A stretch of DNA of 64,000 bases from Actinomyces faecalis (lineage in GTDB: Bacteria; Actinomycetota; Actinomycetes; Actinomycetales; Actinomycetaceae), in NCBI RefSeq assembly GCF_013184985.2, contig NZ_CP063418.1:1426001-1490000 (forward strand), written 5' to 3'. Below are positions 1 to 8,400 of this stretch, in pieces. Position 1 is the stretch's first letter; the number at the start of each line of letters is the position of its first letter. The position numbers and the translations under genes are program-made. The notes under the pieces were generated by a model. It ran no database searches and was not told the DNA's origin. It saw nothing but the letters and a program-made list of their open reading frames with translations.

Positions 1-1437
1 GAGATGAGGCTCGTCCTGCCTGTTCTCGACGCCGCCCTCGTGGACGCGACGCTGGACGCCATCGCGGGCTCGGCCCGTGCCACGGGAGACGGCCGCTCTG
101 TGTCCCAGCTGCGTGCGGACGCTGTGGTCTCCATGACGCTGAGCCTCCTACGGCGCGAGCAGCACGAGGCTTGTCGCCCTGCTGCGTCCCCACCCGGGTG
201 CTTGCCTGGAGGACGCCCTGAGGCCGCCTCCGGCTCTGGTTCCGGCTCTGCCTCCGACCCCGGCGCCTACGCCCGTACCGTGACCTGGGCAGGGTCTGCC
301 TCCCACTCTCAGGCCACCGGCAGCCATCCCGCTCTTGCCGACGGCGTTCCGCTGCTCCCCCTGCTTGCCGGGCTCAGCACGCTGGTCAGCTCCACGAGCC
401 CGTGGTGGACACCCTCCGGCTCTGCCCCTGTGCTCTTCCCCTCAGGCCTCCAGGTCCAGGTCGATGTCACCGTGCCTGTCGACTACCTGGCGGAGGAGTC
501 CTTCGAGGCCACCAGCGCCAGCTCGCCCGACGAGCCCGCTGGCGCCACCGGCTCGGTCCGTCACCCGTCCGTCCTCCGCCCACCCGTGCTGAGCGTCCAG
601 ATTGGTCGTCATACTCTCCCCGTACCATCCTACGTCGCGACAGCGCTCGCATCCGGCGGTACCTGGCGGCGTCTGCTCACCGATCCTGTCTCAGGCGCCG
701 TGCTGGATGTCGGCCGCCGGCGCTACAGACCGCCAGCGTCCCTGGCGGAGGCGGTCCGGGCCCGAGACCACACCTGTACGCATCCAGGCTGCACCGTGCC
801 CGCGCGCGGCTGCGACCTTGACCACGTGGTGCCCTGGAGCGCGGGCGGAGCTACCTCGTTCGATAACCTCACGCTCCTGTGCCAGGCCCATCACCGGCTC
901 AAGCACACACCAGGGTGGTCCCTGACGCGCCTGGACGACGGTGCGCTCCTGTGGCGCACACCGTCAGGGGCCCGCTACCGTCGAGACCCCGACGGCGGCA
1001 TCACCATGCTTGCGCGCCGGACCGGTCCGCGCTCTGTCCACCGGGACGTCGAGGCGGTGCCTGCGCGCCTGGCTGAAGCCGTCAACGAGTCGGTCATCGC
1101 TCAGATTGACCACGGCCTGGCGCAGACGATGTCGCAGGCTCCCGGCGGGAGCAGGTCGCCAGGTCAGTGGCAGACGCGAGGGCCTCGTCCCGGCGAGCCC
1201 GTAGGTGCCTGGCGCAGTGAGCCCTATGCTCCTGAGCTGCACGAGCTCGGGCTTGACGTCCTCCTCGACGAGCTGGTGCCGTTCTCGCCGACTGGTGTCG
1301 TACCCGATGCTTCTGCCCTGTCCGCGACCGCGTCGCTGACCGTCTCCTGCCCCGGTCCTCAGTGGCAGCAGCCGCCGGCAGCCCCTGCCAGCGTGCGAAG
1401 CGTGGCGATCGAGGCGGCCGCGTCCTCGCTCTTGTAG
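1..1437 (+). CDS. DUF222 / HNH endonuclease domain protein (5' end outside window)
   Basis: The reading frame is open to the left edge (a Glu codon precedes the first ATG at position 4), so this is probably the C-terminal 478 residues of a longer DUF222-HNH protein. The HNH motif lies around residues 250-300 of the visible part: CxxPGC, then DLDHVVPWSAGG, N of SFDNLTLLC and HHRLKH. These supply the zinc-type Cys pair and the His-Asn-His metal site of the nuclease fold. The middle of the protein is Ser/Gly/Pro-rich low-complexity sequence. DUF222-HNH proteins are abundant multicopy genes in actinobacteria, and their function is largely unproven (suspected mobile or DNA-damage-linked nucleases). 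The 3' end overlaps the convergent rpe gene by 79 bp. Family assignment is firm; biological role is unknown. Confidence 0.82.
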   Translation, partial: EMRLVLPVLDAALVDATLDAIAGSARATGDGRSVSQLRADAVVSMTLSLLRREQHEACRPAASPPGCLPGGRPEAASGSGSGSASDPGAYARTVTWAGSASHSQATGSHPALADGVPLLPLLAGLSTLVSSTSPWWTPSGSAPVLFPSGLQVQVDVTVPVDYLAEESFEATSASSPDEPAGATGSVRHPSVLRPPVLSVQIGRHTLPVPSYVATALASGGTWRRLLTDPVSGAVLDVGRRRYRPPASLAEAVRARDHTCTHPGCTVPARGCDLDHVVPWSAGGATSFDNLTLLCQAHHRLKHTPGWSLTRLDDGALLWRTPSGARYRRDPDGGITMLARRTGPRSVHRDVEAVPARLAEAVNESVIAQIDHGLAQTMSQAPGGSRSPGQWQTRGPRPGEPVGAWRSEPYAPELHELGLDVLLDELVPFSPTGVVPDASALSATASLTVSCPGPQWQQPPAAPASVRSVAIEAAASSLL

Positions 1438-2036
1438 ACCGCCGACCCTGCGACAAAGACGTCCGCTCCAGCCTCCGCGGCACGCTCGATGGTCGTCAGT
1501 GAGACGCCGCCGTCAATCTGGATCCGCAGCTGGAGGCCGGCCGCACTGACCATGGACCGTGCCGCAGCGATCTTGTGCAGCATCGGTTCCAGAAAGCCCT
1601 GGCCACCGAAGCCAGGCTCGACGGTCATCAGCAGCAGCATGTCGATCTCGCCCAGAATCGGCTCGACAGCCGCCAGCGGGGTCGTCGGCCTGAGCGCAAT
1701 CCCGGCCTGAGCGCCCAGCCGGTGGAGCTCCTTGACCAGGACGAAAGGCGCACGGGTCGCCTCAGCGTGTGCCGTCACCACCGCGCAGCCCATCTCGGCG
1801 TACTGAGGGGCCCAGCGGTCGGCGTCCTCGATCATGAGGTGGGCGTCCACCGGCAGGCTAGTGTGCTCCAGGACGGTCTGGGTGAAGGACGGGCCGGCGA
1901 ACATGTTGGGGACGAAGTGGTTGTCCATCACGTCCAGGTGCAGGCCGTCGGCGTTCTCGATCCGGGCCAGCTCCTCGGCGAGGTGCGCCTGGTCCGCGTT
2001 GAGGATGGACGGGTGGATCGCCGGGATGGTGCTCAT
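1359..2036 (-). CDS. rpe: Ribulose-phosphate 3-epimerase
   Basis: This 225-residue TIM-barrel enzyme interconverts D-ribulose 5-phosphate and D-xylulose 5-phosphate in the pentose phosphate pathway (cytosolic, metal-dependent). Diagnostic stretches are IHPSILNAD at the N-terminus, LHLDVMDNHFVPN (metal-binding His and Asp), DAHLMIEDA, MTVEPGFGGQ and IQIDGGV near the C-terminus. Length is normal for the family. The ATG at 2036 is chosen because AGGAG lies just upstream and the protein then begins MSTIPAIHPS; a frame extension to 2111 would add 25 non-homologous residues. It is the last gene of the fmt-rsmB-rpe unit, 14 bp after rsmB, and overlaps the convergent HNH gene. Confidence 0.96.
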   Translation of the reverse strand: MSTIPAIHPSILNADQAHLAEELARIENADGLHLDVMDNHFVPNMFAGPSFTQTVLEHTSLPVDAHLMIEDADRWAPQYAEMGCAVVTAHAEATRAPFVLVKELHRLGAQAGIALRPTTPLAAVEPILGEIDMLLLMTVEPGFGGQGFLEPMLHKIAAARSMVSAAGLQLRIQIDGGVSLTTIERAAEAGADVFVAGSAVYKSEDAAASIATLRTLAGAAGGCCH

Positions 2037-2050
2037 GGGTCTCCTCGTTC

Positions 2051-3664
2051 TCAGGCTGTACGACGCAGCAGGGCGCAGAACATGGCGTCCGTCCCGTCCA
2101 GGTGCGGCCACAGCTGTAGCATCGGCCTGTCCGCACCGGCAGGAGGGACGGGAGCCACGCGCGTGGCGACGTCACCAGCGTGCAGGACCTCGGTTCCCCC
2201 GCCCTTGCGCTCCAGACGTCGTACGACGTCGCGCACGACGAGCTCGGTCTCCAGCACGTGGGGCGAGCAGGTGACGTAGGCCACCAACCCTCCCACGCGT
2301 ACCGCGGCCAGGGCGCTGGCAAGCAGCTCACGCTGAAGCCCGGCCAGCTCGGTGACGTCGGAGGGCTGACGCCTCCACCGTGCCTCGGGCCGGCGTCGTA
2401 GCGAGCCCAGGCCCGAGCACGGTGCGTCCACGAGCACACGGTCATAGCGGCCAGCCTCATCCTGGCCGTAGAGACGACCGTCCCCGCAGCGCACCTCCAC
2501 CACGCCCTCCGGCACCGCCCTGACGCTGGCGCGGACGAGCTGGGCACGGTGGGCGGTGACCTCGTTGGCCACGAGCCTGGCCCCGCGCTGCGCCGCCCTG
2601 GCGCCCAGGAGCGCCGCCTTGCCTCCTGGTCCTGCGCACAGGTCCAGCCACCGCTCGTCGCGGCCCTCAAGCGGTGCCTCGCTGAGCACCAGGGCCATGA
2701 GCTGGCTGCCCTCGTCCTCGACGCCGGCCGCGCTGGAGCGCACGGCCGGGATACGGCCGGGGTCTCCGCCGGGCAGGACAAGGGCGTACGGGCTGCGGTC
2801 CCCAGCACGGACAGGCTGGTGCGAGGCGGTCTGCGCCTCCTTGGCCAGGTGCTCGGGACTGATGAGACCGGGCCGCGCGCACAGCACGACGGCAGGCTCG
2901 GTGTTGTCCGCCTCCAGCAGCGCCGGCAGCTCCTCCTGCGGCCGACCGTTGCCCACCAGCGCCTGACGCAGGGCCTTGACGACCCACACCGGGTGGGACT
3001 GCGTGGACGACAGCGCCGTGACCTCGTCCTCGGCCTGCTCGGTCAGCTCAGCGAGCCACTGGTGGAGGTCCTTCTCGCTGATCCGTCGCAGAACGGCGTT
3101 GACCAGGCCGGCTGCTCCACGGCCGGCAGCGTGAGTGGCCAGGTCGACCGTTGCCGAGACCGCGCCGTGGGTCGCTACCCGCATGCCCAGCAGCTGATGG
3201 GCTCCCAGCCGCAGCACGTCGAGCACGACCGCGTCAAGACGGTCCAGCGGTCGGTCCACGCACCGGGAGATGATCGCGTCGTAGCGGCCCTGCAGGCGCA
3301 GGGTGCCGTAGGTCAGCGCGGTCGCGAACCCGGCGTCGCGGCGGTCCAGGCGTGCTGCGTCCAGCATCGGGGGCAGGACGAGGTTGGCGAACCCGCCGTC
3401 CTGGCGCACCGTCGTCAACGCCTCCAGGCTGACCAGACGCGCTGTGTCGACCGCTGCGCCCTGGCGGCGCCTGGACCGCGTCCTCGCTGCCTCCTGGCCC
3501 TCGCCACGCGTACGGTTCCTTGTGCCCTTGCTCGCCGACGGCACGGGGTTGTGTCGTCCTGAGTCGTTGCCCTTGCCCCGCTCGCGTCCCTGCCCGCGGC
3601 GCTGGGCCCCGGCCTGGGACCGCCGACCGGCCTGGCCACGACGAGCACCTCCGTATCCCGCCAT
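2051..3664 (-). CDS. rsmB: 16S rRNA (cytosine-967-C5)-methyltransferase, RsmB/Sun family
   Basis: The 537-residue protein has three parts. Residues 1-75 form a very basic, Arg/Gly/Gln-rich tail. Residues ~75-225 are a NusB-like RNA-binding domain. Residues ~250-537 are an SAM-dependent RsmB methyltransferase. The SAM loop is LDLCAGPGGKAALL. The two cysteines of m5C methyltransferases are visible in VDAPCSGLGSLRRRPEARW and VTCSPHVLETE. The family methylates C967 of 16S rRNA. The start codon overlaps the fmt stop by one base (TGATG), implying translational coupling. The basic N-terminal tail is longer than in E. coli RsmB, as is common in actinobacterial homologues. Confidence 0.94.
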   Translation of the reverse strand: MAGYGGARRGQAGRRSQAGAQRRGQGRERGKGNDSGRHNPVPSASKGTRNRTRGEGQEAARTRSRRRQGAAVDTARLVSLEALTTVRQDGGFANLVLPPMLDAARLDRRDAGFATALTYGTLRLQGRYDAIISRCVDRPLDRLDAVVLDVLRLGAHQLLGMRVATHGAVSATVDLATHAAGRGAAGLVNAVLRRISEKDLHQWLAELTEQAEDEVTALSSTQSHPVWVVKALRQALVGNGRPQEELPALLEADNTEPAVVLCARPGLISPEHLAKEAQTASHQPVRAGDRSPYALVLPGGDPGRIPAVRSSAAGVEDEGSQLMALVLSEAPLEGRDERWLDLCAGPGGKAALLGARAAQRGARLVANEVTAHRAQLVRASVRAVPEGVVEVRCGDGRLYGQDEAGRYDRVLVDAPCSGLGSLRRRPEARWRRQPSDVTELAGLQRELLASALAAVRVGGLVAYVTCSPHVLETELVVRDVVRRLERKGGGTEVLHAGDVATRVAPVPPAGADRPMLQLWPHLDGTDAMFCALLRRTA

Positions 3665-4629
3665 CAGACCGCTCCGCCGTCGGCGTCACGGCCCGCCGGC
3701 TGGCCCAGGACCGTGCCGGCAGCCGGATGGGCCCCGCGGGCCCAGGCGTCAGCCGCCATCCACTTCTTCCCTGCCGGCGCCACCTGTCCCAGGCGCACGG
3801 CGCAGCCACCGGTACCGACCAGGACCTCGTGCTTGGAGACCTGGAGCATGCCGGCTGGCAGGTCTGTCACCTCGGGGACCTCGGTGACCGGACCGAGTCG
3901 CAGCCTGGTGCCCTCGTAGGTCGTGTGCGCACCGGGGGCAGGAGTGACACCGCGCACCCGTCGGTCGATCGCTGCCGCGGTCTCGGTCCAGCGGATCTCG
4001 CCGTCGGCCGGCGTGAGCACCGGGGCCAGGGTGACCCCGTCCTCGCGCTGGGGCACCGGCCTCGCCGTGCCCGCCTCCAGCTGCTCCAGGACCTCCGCGA
4101 CGAGCGGGACACCTGCCTCGGCCAGGCGGGACAGCAGCTCGCCGGCCGTGTCGCGGTCCTCGATGCTGGCGGTGACTCGGCCGTAGACCGGACCGGTGTC
4201 CAGTCCCTCCTCCAGACGGAAGACGCTGGCACCTGTCAAGGTGTCACCGGCGATGACAGCTCGCTGGACAGGAGCAGCGCCCCGCCACGACGGCAGCAGC
4301 GAGAAGTGGAGGTTGAGCCAGCCGTGGACGGGGACGTCCAGGAGCACGGCCGGCACGAGACGGCCGTAGGCGACGACGACGGCGACGTCAGCGTCCAGGC
4401 TGCGCACCCACTCCTGGGTCTCCTCGTCCTTCAAGGTGGTCGGAGTGCGAACCTCCAGGCCCGCCTCACGAGCCAGCGCAGCCACCGGCGAGGGGTGCAG
4501 GGTGCGGCCACGGCCCTGGCGGGCGTCAGCACGGGTCAGGACACCGACCACCTCGTGGTCAGAGGAGTCCATGAGCCAGCGCAGCACGGGCAGGGCGACC
4601 TCGGGGGTGCCGGCAAAGAGAACACGCAT
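3664..4629 (-). CDS. fmt: Methionyl-tRNA formyltransferase
   Basis: This 321-residue protein formylates initiator Met-tRNA using 10-formyltetrahydrofolate. It begins MRVLFAGTPEVALPVL, the standard Fmt start. The formyltransferase signature follows: NLHFSLLPSWRGAAPVQRA with catalytic Asn/His, then the downstream Asp in LEEGLDTGPVY. The C-terminal tRNA-binding OB-like domain spans ~205-310. ATG 4629 is preferred over an in-frame ATG three codons upstream because of homology to the family N-terminus. It heads the fmt-rsmB-rpe unit; priA, usually its neighbour, is separated from it here by the fucosidase and HAD genes. Confidence 0.96.
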   Translation of the reverse strand: MRVLFAGTPEVALPVLRWLMDSSDHEVVGVLTRADARQGRGRTLHPSPVAALAREAGLEVRTPTTLKDEETQEWVRSLDADVAVVVAYGRLVPAVLLDVPVHGWLNLHFSLLPSWRGAAPVQRAVIAGDTLTGASVFRLEEGLDTGPVYGRVTASIEDRDTAGELLSRLAEAGVPLVAEVLEQLEAGTARPVPQREDGVTLAPVLTPADGEIRWTETAAAIDRRVRGVTPAPGAHTTYEGTRLRLGPVTEVPEVTDLPAGMLQVSKHEVLVGTGGCAVRLGQVAPAGKKWMAADAWARGAHPAAGTVLGQPAGRDADGGAV

Positions 4630-4735
4630 GGCCACCATTCTAGGAGCACGACGCCTCGTCGGTCCCTCAGCCCCTGGACCTCCTGGGCTCGCGGCACAGA
4701 CGGGGCCTCGGGCTACCGCTGGAGCGAGTACGGCG

Positions 4736-5401
4736 TCACTGGCGGCCTGCCGCAGCAGCGGGCAGGAGGCCGGCCTCGGTCAGGGCAGCCCGTAGCCGGC
4801 CCGCGCCACGGAAGTGGTGGGTTCGCAGGCCAAGATCCTGCGCAGCAGTGATGTTGGGCAGCGAGTCGTCGACGAACAGGGTGCGCTCAGGCGCGAGCCC
4901 GTGGCGGTCTAGCAGGATCTCGAAGATCCGGCGCCCCGGTTTGGTCTCGTGCTCGGCACCGGACACGATGAGGGCGTCGAACAGGTCCAGCTGCGGGCAC
5001 AAGTGACGGTTGGCCTCAAAGAGCCGGTCGTTGAAGTTGGACAGCAGGTACAGAGGGACCCCGGCACCCGCCAGCTCCTCGATGATCCTGGCCGTACCAG
5101 CCACCGGTCCGGTCAGGGTGTCGGAGAAGCGCTCCCAGTACAGGCGCAGGAGCGCCAGCCAGTCAGGACGGTCCGGGTAGGCGCTCACGAGGGCCTCCTC
5201 GATCTGGTCGAAGGAGACCCCGGCGTCGCACATCTCGTTCCAGCGGCCGAAGCCGCCCTCACGGACGAACTCCTCCCACTGCCGGATCGTGGCCCGGCCT
5301 GCCAGTGCCCCGTAAGGGTCCCAGGCGTAGAGCACGTTGCCGTAGTCGAAGACGACCGTGTCAGCTCCACGGTCTGTACTGCCGGCGTCGTCTCGGTTCA
5401 T
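4736..5401 (-). CDS. HAD-superfamily hydrolase (subfamily IA-like)
   Basis: The 221-residue cytosolic protein carries the four HAD motifs: VVFDYGNVL (motif I, nucleophile Asp), LYLLSNFN (motif II), the motif III Lys in ETKPGRRIF, and TLFVDDSLPNI (motif IV acidic pair). A helical cap lies between motifs I and II. The family comprises phosphatases or haloacid dehalogenases; the substrate cannot be read from sequence. ATG 5401 is chosen because a strong GAGGGAG ribosome-binding site precedes it; an ATG six codons upstream lacks one. It lies between a strong hairpin that ends the GH95 gene and fmt, on the same strand. Confidence 0.9.
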   Translation of the reverse strand: MNRDDAGSTDRGADTVVFDYGNVLYAWDPYGALAGRATIRQWEEFVREGGFGRWNEMCDAGVSFDQIEEALVSAYPDRPDWLALLRLYWERFSDTLTGPVAGTARIIEELAGAGVPLYLLSNFNDRLFEANRHLCPQLDLFDALIVSGAEHETKPGRRIFEILLDRHGLAPERTLFVDDSLPNITAAQDLGLRTHHFRGAGRLRAALTEAGLLPAAAAGRQ

Positions 5402-5423
5402 CCTGTCTCCCTCTGGCATTGAC

Positions 5424-5467
5424 GAGGGCTGGGCGGCCTCCGCACCCGCGGAGGCCGCCCAGCCCTC
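5424..5467 (-). terminator. Hairpin terminator after the GH95 gene
   Basis: A perfect 20-bp inverted repeat (arms 5424-5443 and 5448-5467) with a 4-nt loop starts about 10 bp beyond the GH95 stop codon. It separates that gene from the HAD gene. It is very GC-rich and has no clear U-tract, as is common for actinobacterial terminators. Confidence 0.75.
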
Positions 5468-5476
5468 CTGGAGGCG

Positions 5477-8400
5477 TCAGCCTCGGTTGGTGGCGCCACG
5501 GCGTAGCGCCGTCGCGCCCAGTGCCGTGGTCAACAGTACCGAGATCACCAGCAGGTCGGTACCTGTTCCGGTCCGAGCCAGCTTCCCGGAGGCACGACCA
5601 GGCCGGGAGCCGCCGTCACGCTGCTCGGTGGCTGAGCCCTTGCCAGACCCATCTCCTGCGGAACCAGCACCATCCGTGCCGGTACCGTCACCAGAACCAG
5701 CCCCGTCACCAGAACCAGCCCCGTCACCAGAACCAGCCCCGTCACCAGAACCAGCCCCGTCACCAGAACCAGCCCCGTCACCAGAACCAGCCCCGTCACC
5801 AGAACCAGCTCCCTCACCAGAACCAGCTCCCTCACCAGAACCAGCCCCGTCACCGGAACCAGCCCCGTCACCAGAACCAGCCCCGTCACCAGAACCAGCC
5901 CCGTCACCAGAACCAGCCCCGTCACCGGGCTCAGGCTCCTCTCCTGTGGTGGCAGTGACAGTGATCTTGATGCTCGCGGTGACCGAGCCGTCCAGGACCG
6001 AGGTCGCGGTGACCGTGGCCTGTCCCGCTGCCAGCGCGTGGACCGCCCCGTCCTCGTCCACCGTCAGGATCTTCTCGTCGGAGGAGGCCCAGGTGACACT
6101 CAGGTCAGGTCCTTGCGCCGGGTCGAAGGTGACCGTCAGCGCCGTGCTGGCCCCGACCTCGAGCTCGGTCTGCCCGTCGATCTCCAGGGTCTGCTGCTGC
6201 CGACGCTCGATGGTGTAGGTGTAGCCCACCTCGGTCGGGAAGGTCAGCAGCCAGCTCTCACCGTCGCTGACCCAGGTGGGCGTGACCGTTCTCGCGCTAC
6301 GGTCCGCCGTCGCCTCCGGGCCGCTGACCGCAGTCACCGTGTAGTTCTCCGCACCGCCGCGGGTGATGCGCACTGCGGCCTCGTGCCCGGTCCGGGAGGT
6401 CAGCGTCACCTTGTCCACCTCGCCGCCGGACCACTCGATCCCGGTGACGAAGCCCCCACGGGCAACCAGACCGCTGACAGAGCCCTTACCCGCCCAGGCC
6501 TCGGGCAGCGCCGGCAGGATGTTGGTGTAGTTCGCCCACATCCTCGAGGACGTGTCCTCGAAGGTCGAGTTGGACTGCAGGAGCATCTCCTGCACGCCCG
6601 AGGTGTAGCCGAAGTTCCCGTCAATCTGGAACGGCGGGTGGGCGTCGAAGAGGTTCGGGTACATCGCTCCACGCAGCTGGTTGCTCAGCAGCGTGTAGGC
6701 ATGGTCACCGTCGCCGGTCCGGGCCCAGGAGTTGATGCGCTGCGCCAGCCCCCAGCCCGTCGCCTGGTCACCGCGGCGCAGGAGGGAGGTCTTGGCCGCG
6801 TCCATGTATGTCGGGTTGTCTACGGTGATAAGGTCACCGGGGAACAGTCCAAGCAGGTGGGACATATGACGGTGCTGGTGGTTCTGCTGGTATCCCGAGA
6901 TCCAGCTCCCGTCCGAGTTCTTACCCAGACCGTCCTCGAAGTACCACTCCTTGATCTGGCCGTCTGAGCCGACCTCGATCGGCTGGAGCAGGCTCAGCGC
7001 GCAGCTCCACGAGCGGTTGGCGGTCGGGCTCGCGAAGGCCCCGGAGGAGTCCTTCTTCCAGTTCGCTGGCTCACAGGTTCCGTCCTGCGGGTCGCCGACC
7101 AGGTCAGCGTCGGCCTCCAGCGTCTGGGCCGCCTCGACCGTGTCGTGGAGAAGCTGCCAGACCAGCGAGCTCTCGTAGGTGTTGCCATCGGTTCCTTGCG
7201 GACCGTGCTCGGGCGAGTAGGCCACTCCCGTGGTCAGTCGCGGGCTTCCGTCGGCCGCCGGGCGGGCGGCCGGGTGCAGCATGTAGTCGACGTAGAACCG
7301 GGCCTCCTCCTTGAGCAGCGGGTAGATCTCCTCCTCCAGCTCCTTGGTGTCGCCGCTGAACTCGTAGGCCTCGTACACGTTCTGCAGCAGCCACGGCACC
7401 GCAGCCGGGCTCCATCCCCAGGAGAAGTCTGCTCCAGGTGTCGTCCAGCCGTACGGGGTGTTCTCCGTGTGCGCCATGAAGCCCTGGCCCTGACCGATGG
7501 GGGTGCCGACCTCGGTGCTGGCGCCCGCGTAGACCTGAGCCGTGACTCGGCCAGGCTCGACCAGTCCCTGGGCGTAGGTCCTCACCGGTACCGCCAGCTC
7601 AGCGAGGTTCGCGGAGTAGGTCGGCCAGTAGTTCATCTGGAGGTTGACGTTCATATGGAAGTCAGATCCCCAGGGAGTACGCCCGTGCGCGTTATCGTCC
7701 GCTGTCGAGGACCAGATGCCCTGAAGGTTGGCCGGCAGCTGGCTGTCCTCGCGGGACGAGGCGATCGTGAGGTAACGGCCGTACTGGTACGCGAGGTTCT
7801 CCACCGTCCGCTTGTCAGCCCCCGCCGCCTGGCTGTAGCCGGCCAGGAGGCTGTCCGTGGCCTTCGAGCCCTCTGCGTAGGAGCGGTTCTGCCCCAGGTC
7901 GAGGGAGACCCGGTCGTACAGGGCCCGGTGGTCCTCGACGTGGTCACGCAGTACAGCGCTGTAGCCCTTGGCTGCCGCGTCCTGCACGGTCTGGGTCACG
8001 CGGGAGGCCAGCGCCTCGGCATCCTCACCGGTGCGGTAGGTCGGGTAGACCTGCTTGTAGTCGGTGGCGGCAGCCAGGTAGAGCGTCACTGTGCCGGCAC
8101 CACTGATGACCAGGCCGGTCCCCTCCGCGTTGGCAGTGATCTCACCCGCGTCCGTGATCGCCTTCAGGCGCATGGCGTAGCGCAGGCCGTTGTTGGCCAG
8201 GCTCCCGGTCACCGTCAGGGTGTCACCCTCGACGACGGTCTTCTCCCCTGTCTTGGAGAACCCGGCGTGGGTCGGGGTGGTGACCGTCAGGTTCAGCGCA
8301 CCTGCCTCGCTCGCCGTCAGGCGGGAGACCAGGACCTGGTCCGGGTTGGACACGAGGTAGTCGCGGTTGTAAGTCACGCCGTCGCTGGTGAACTTGACCC

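Noticed and set aside
5683..5916. Regular 18-bp repeats considered as a CRISPR array
   Set aside because: Units are contiguous with no spacers and encode a Gly/Ser/Asp linker in frame.
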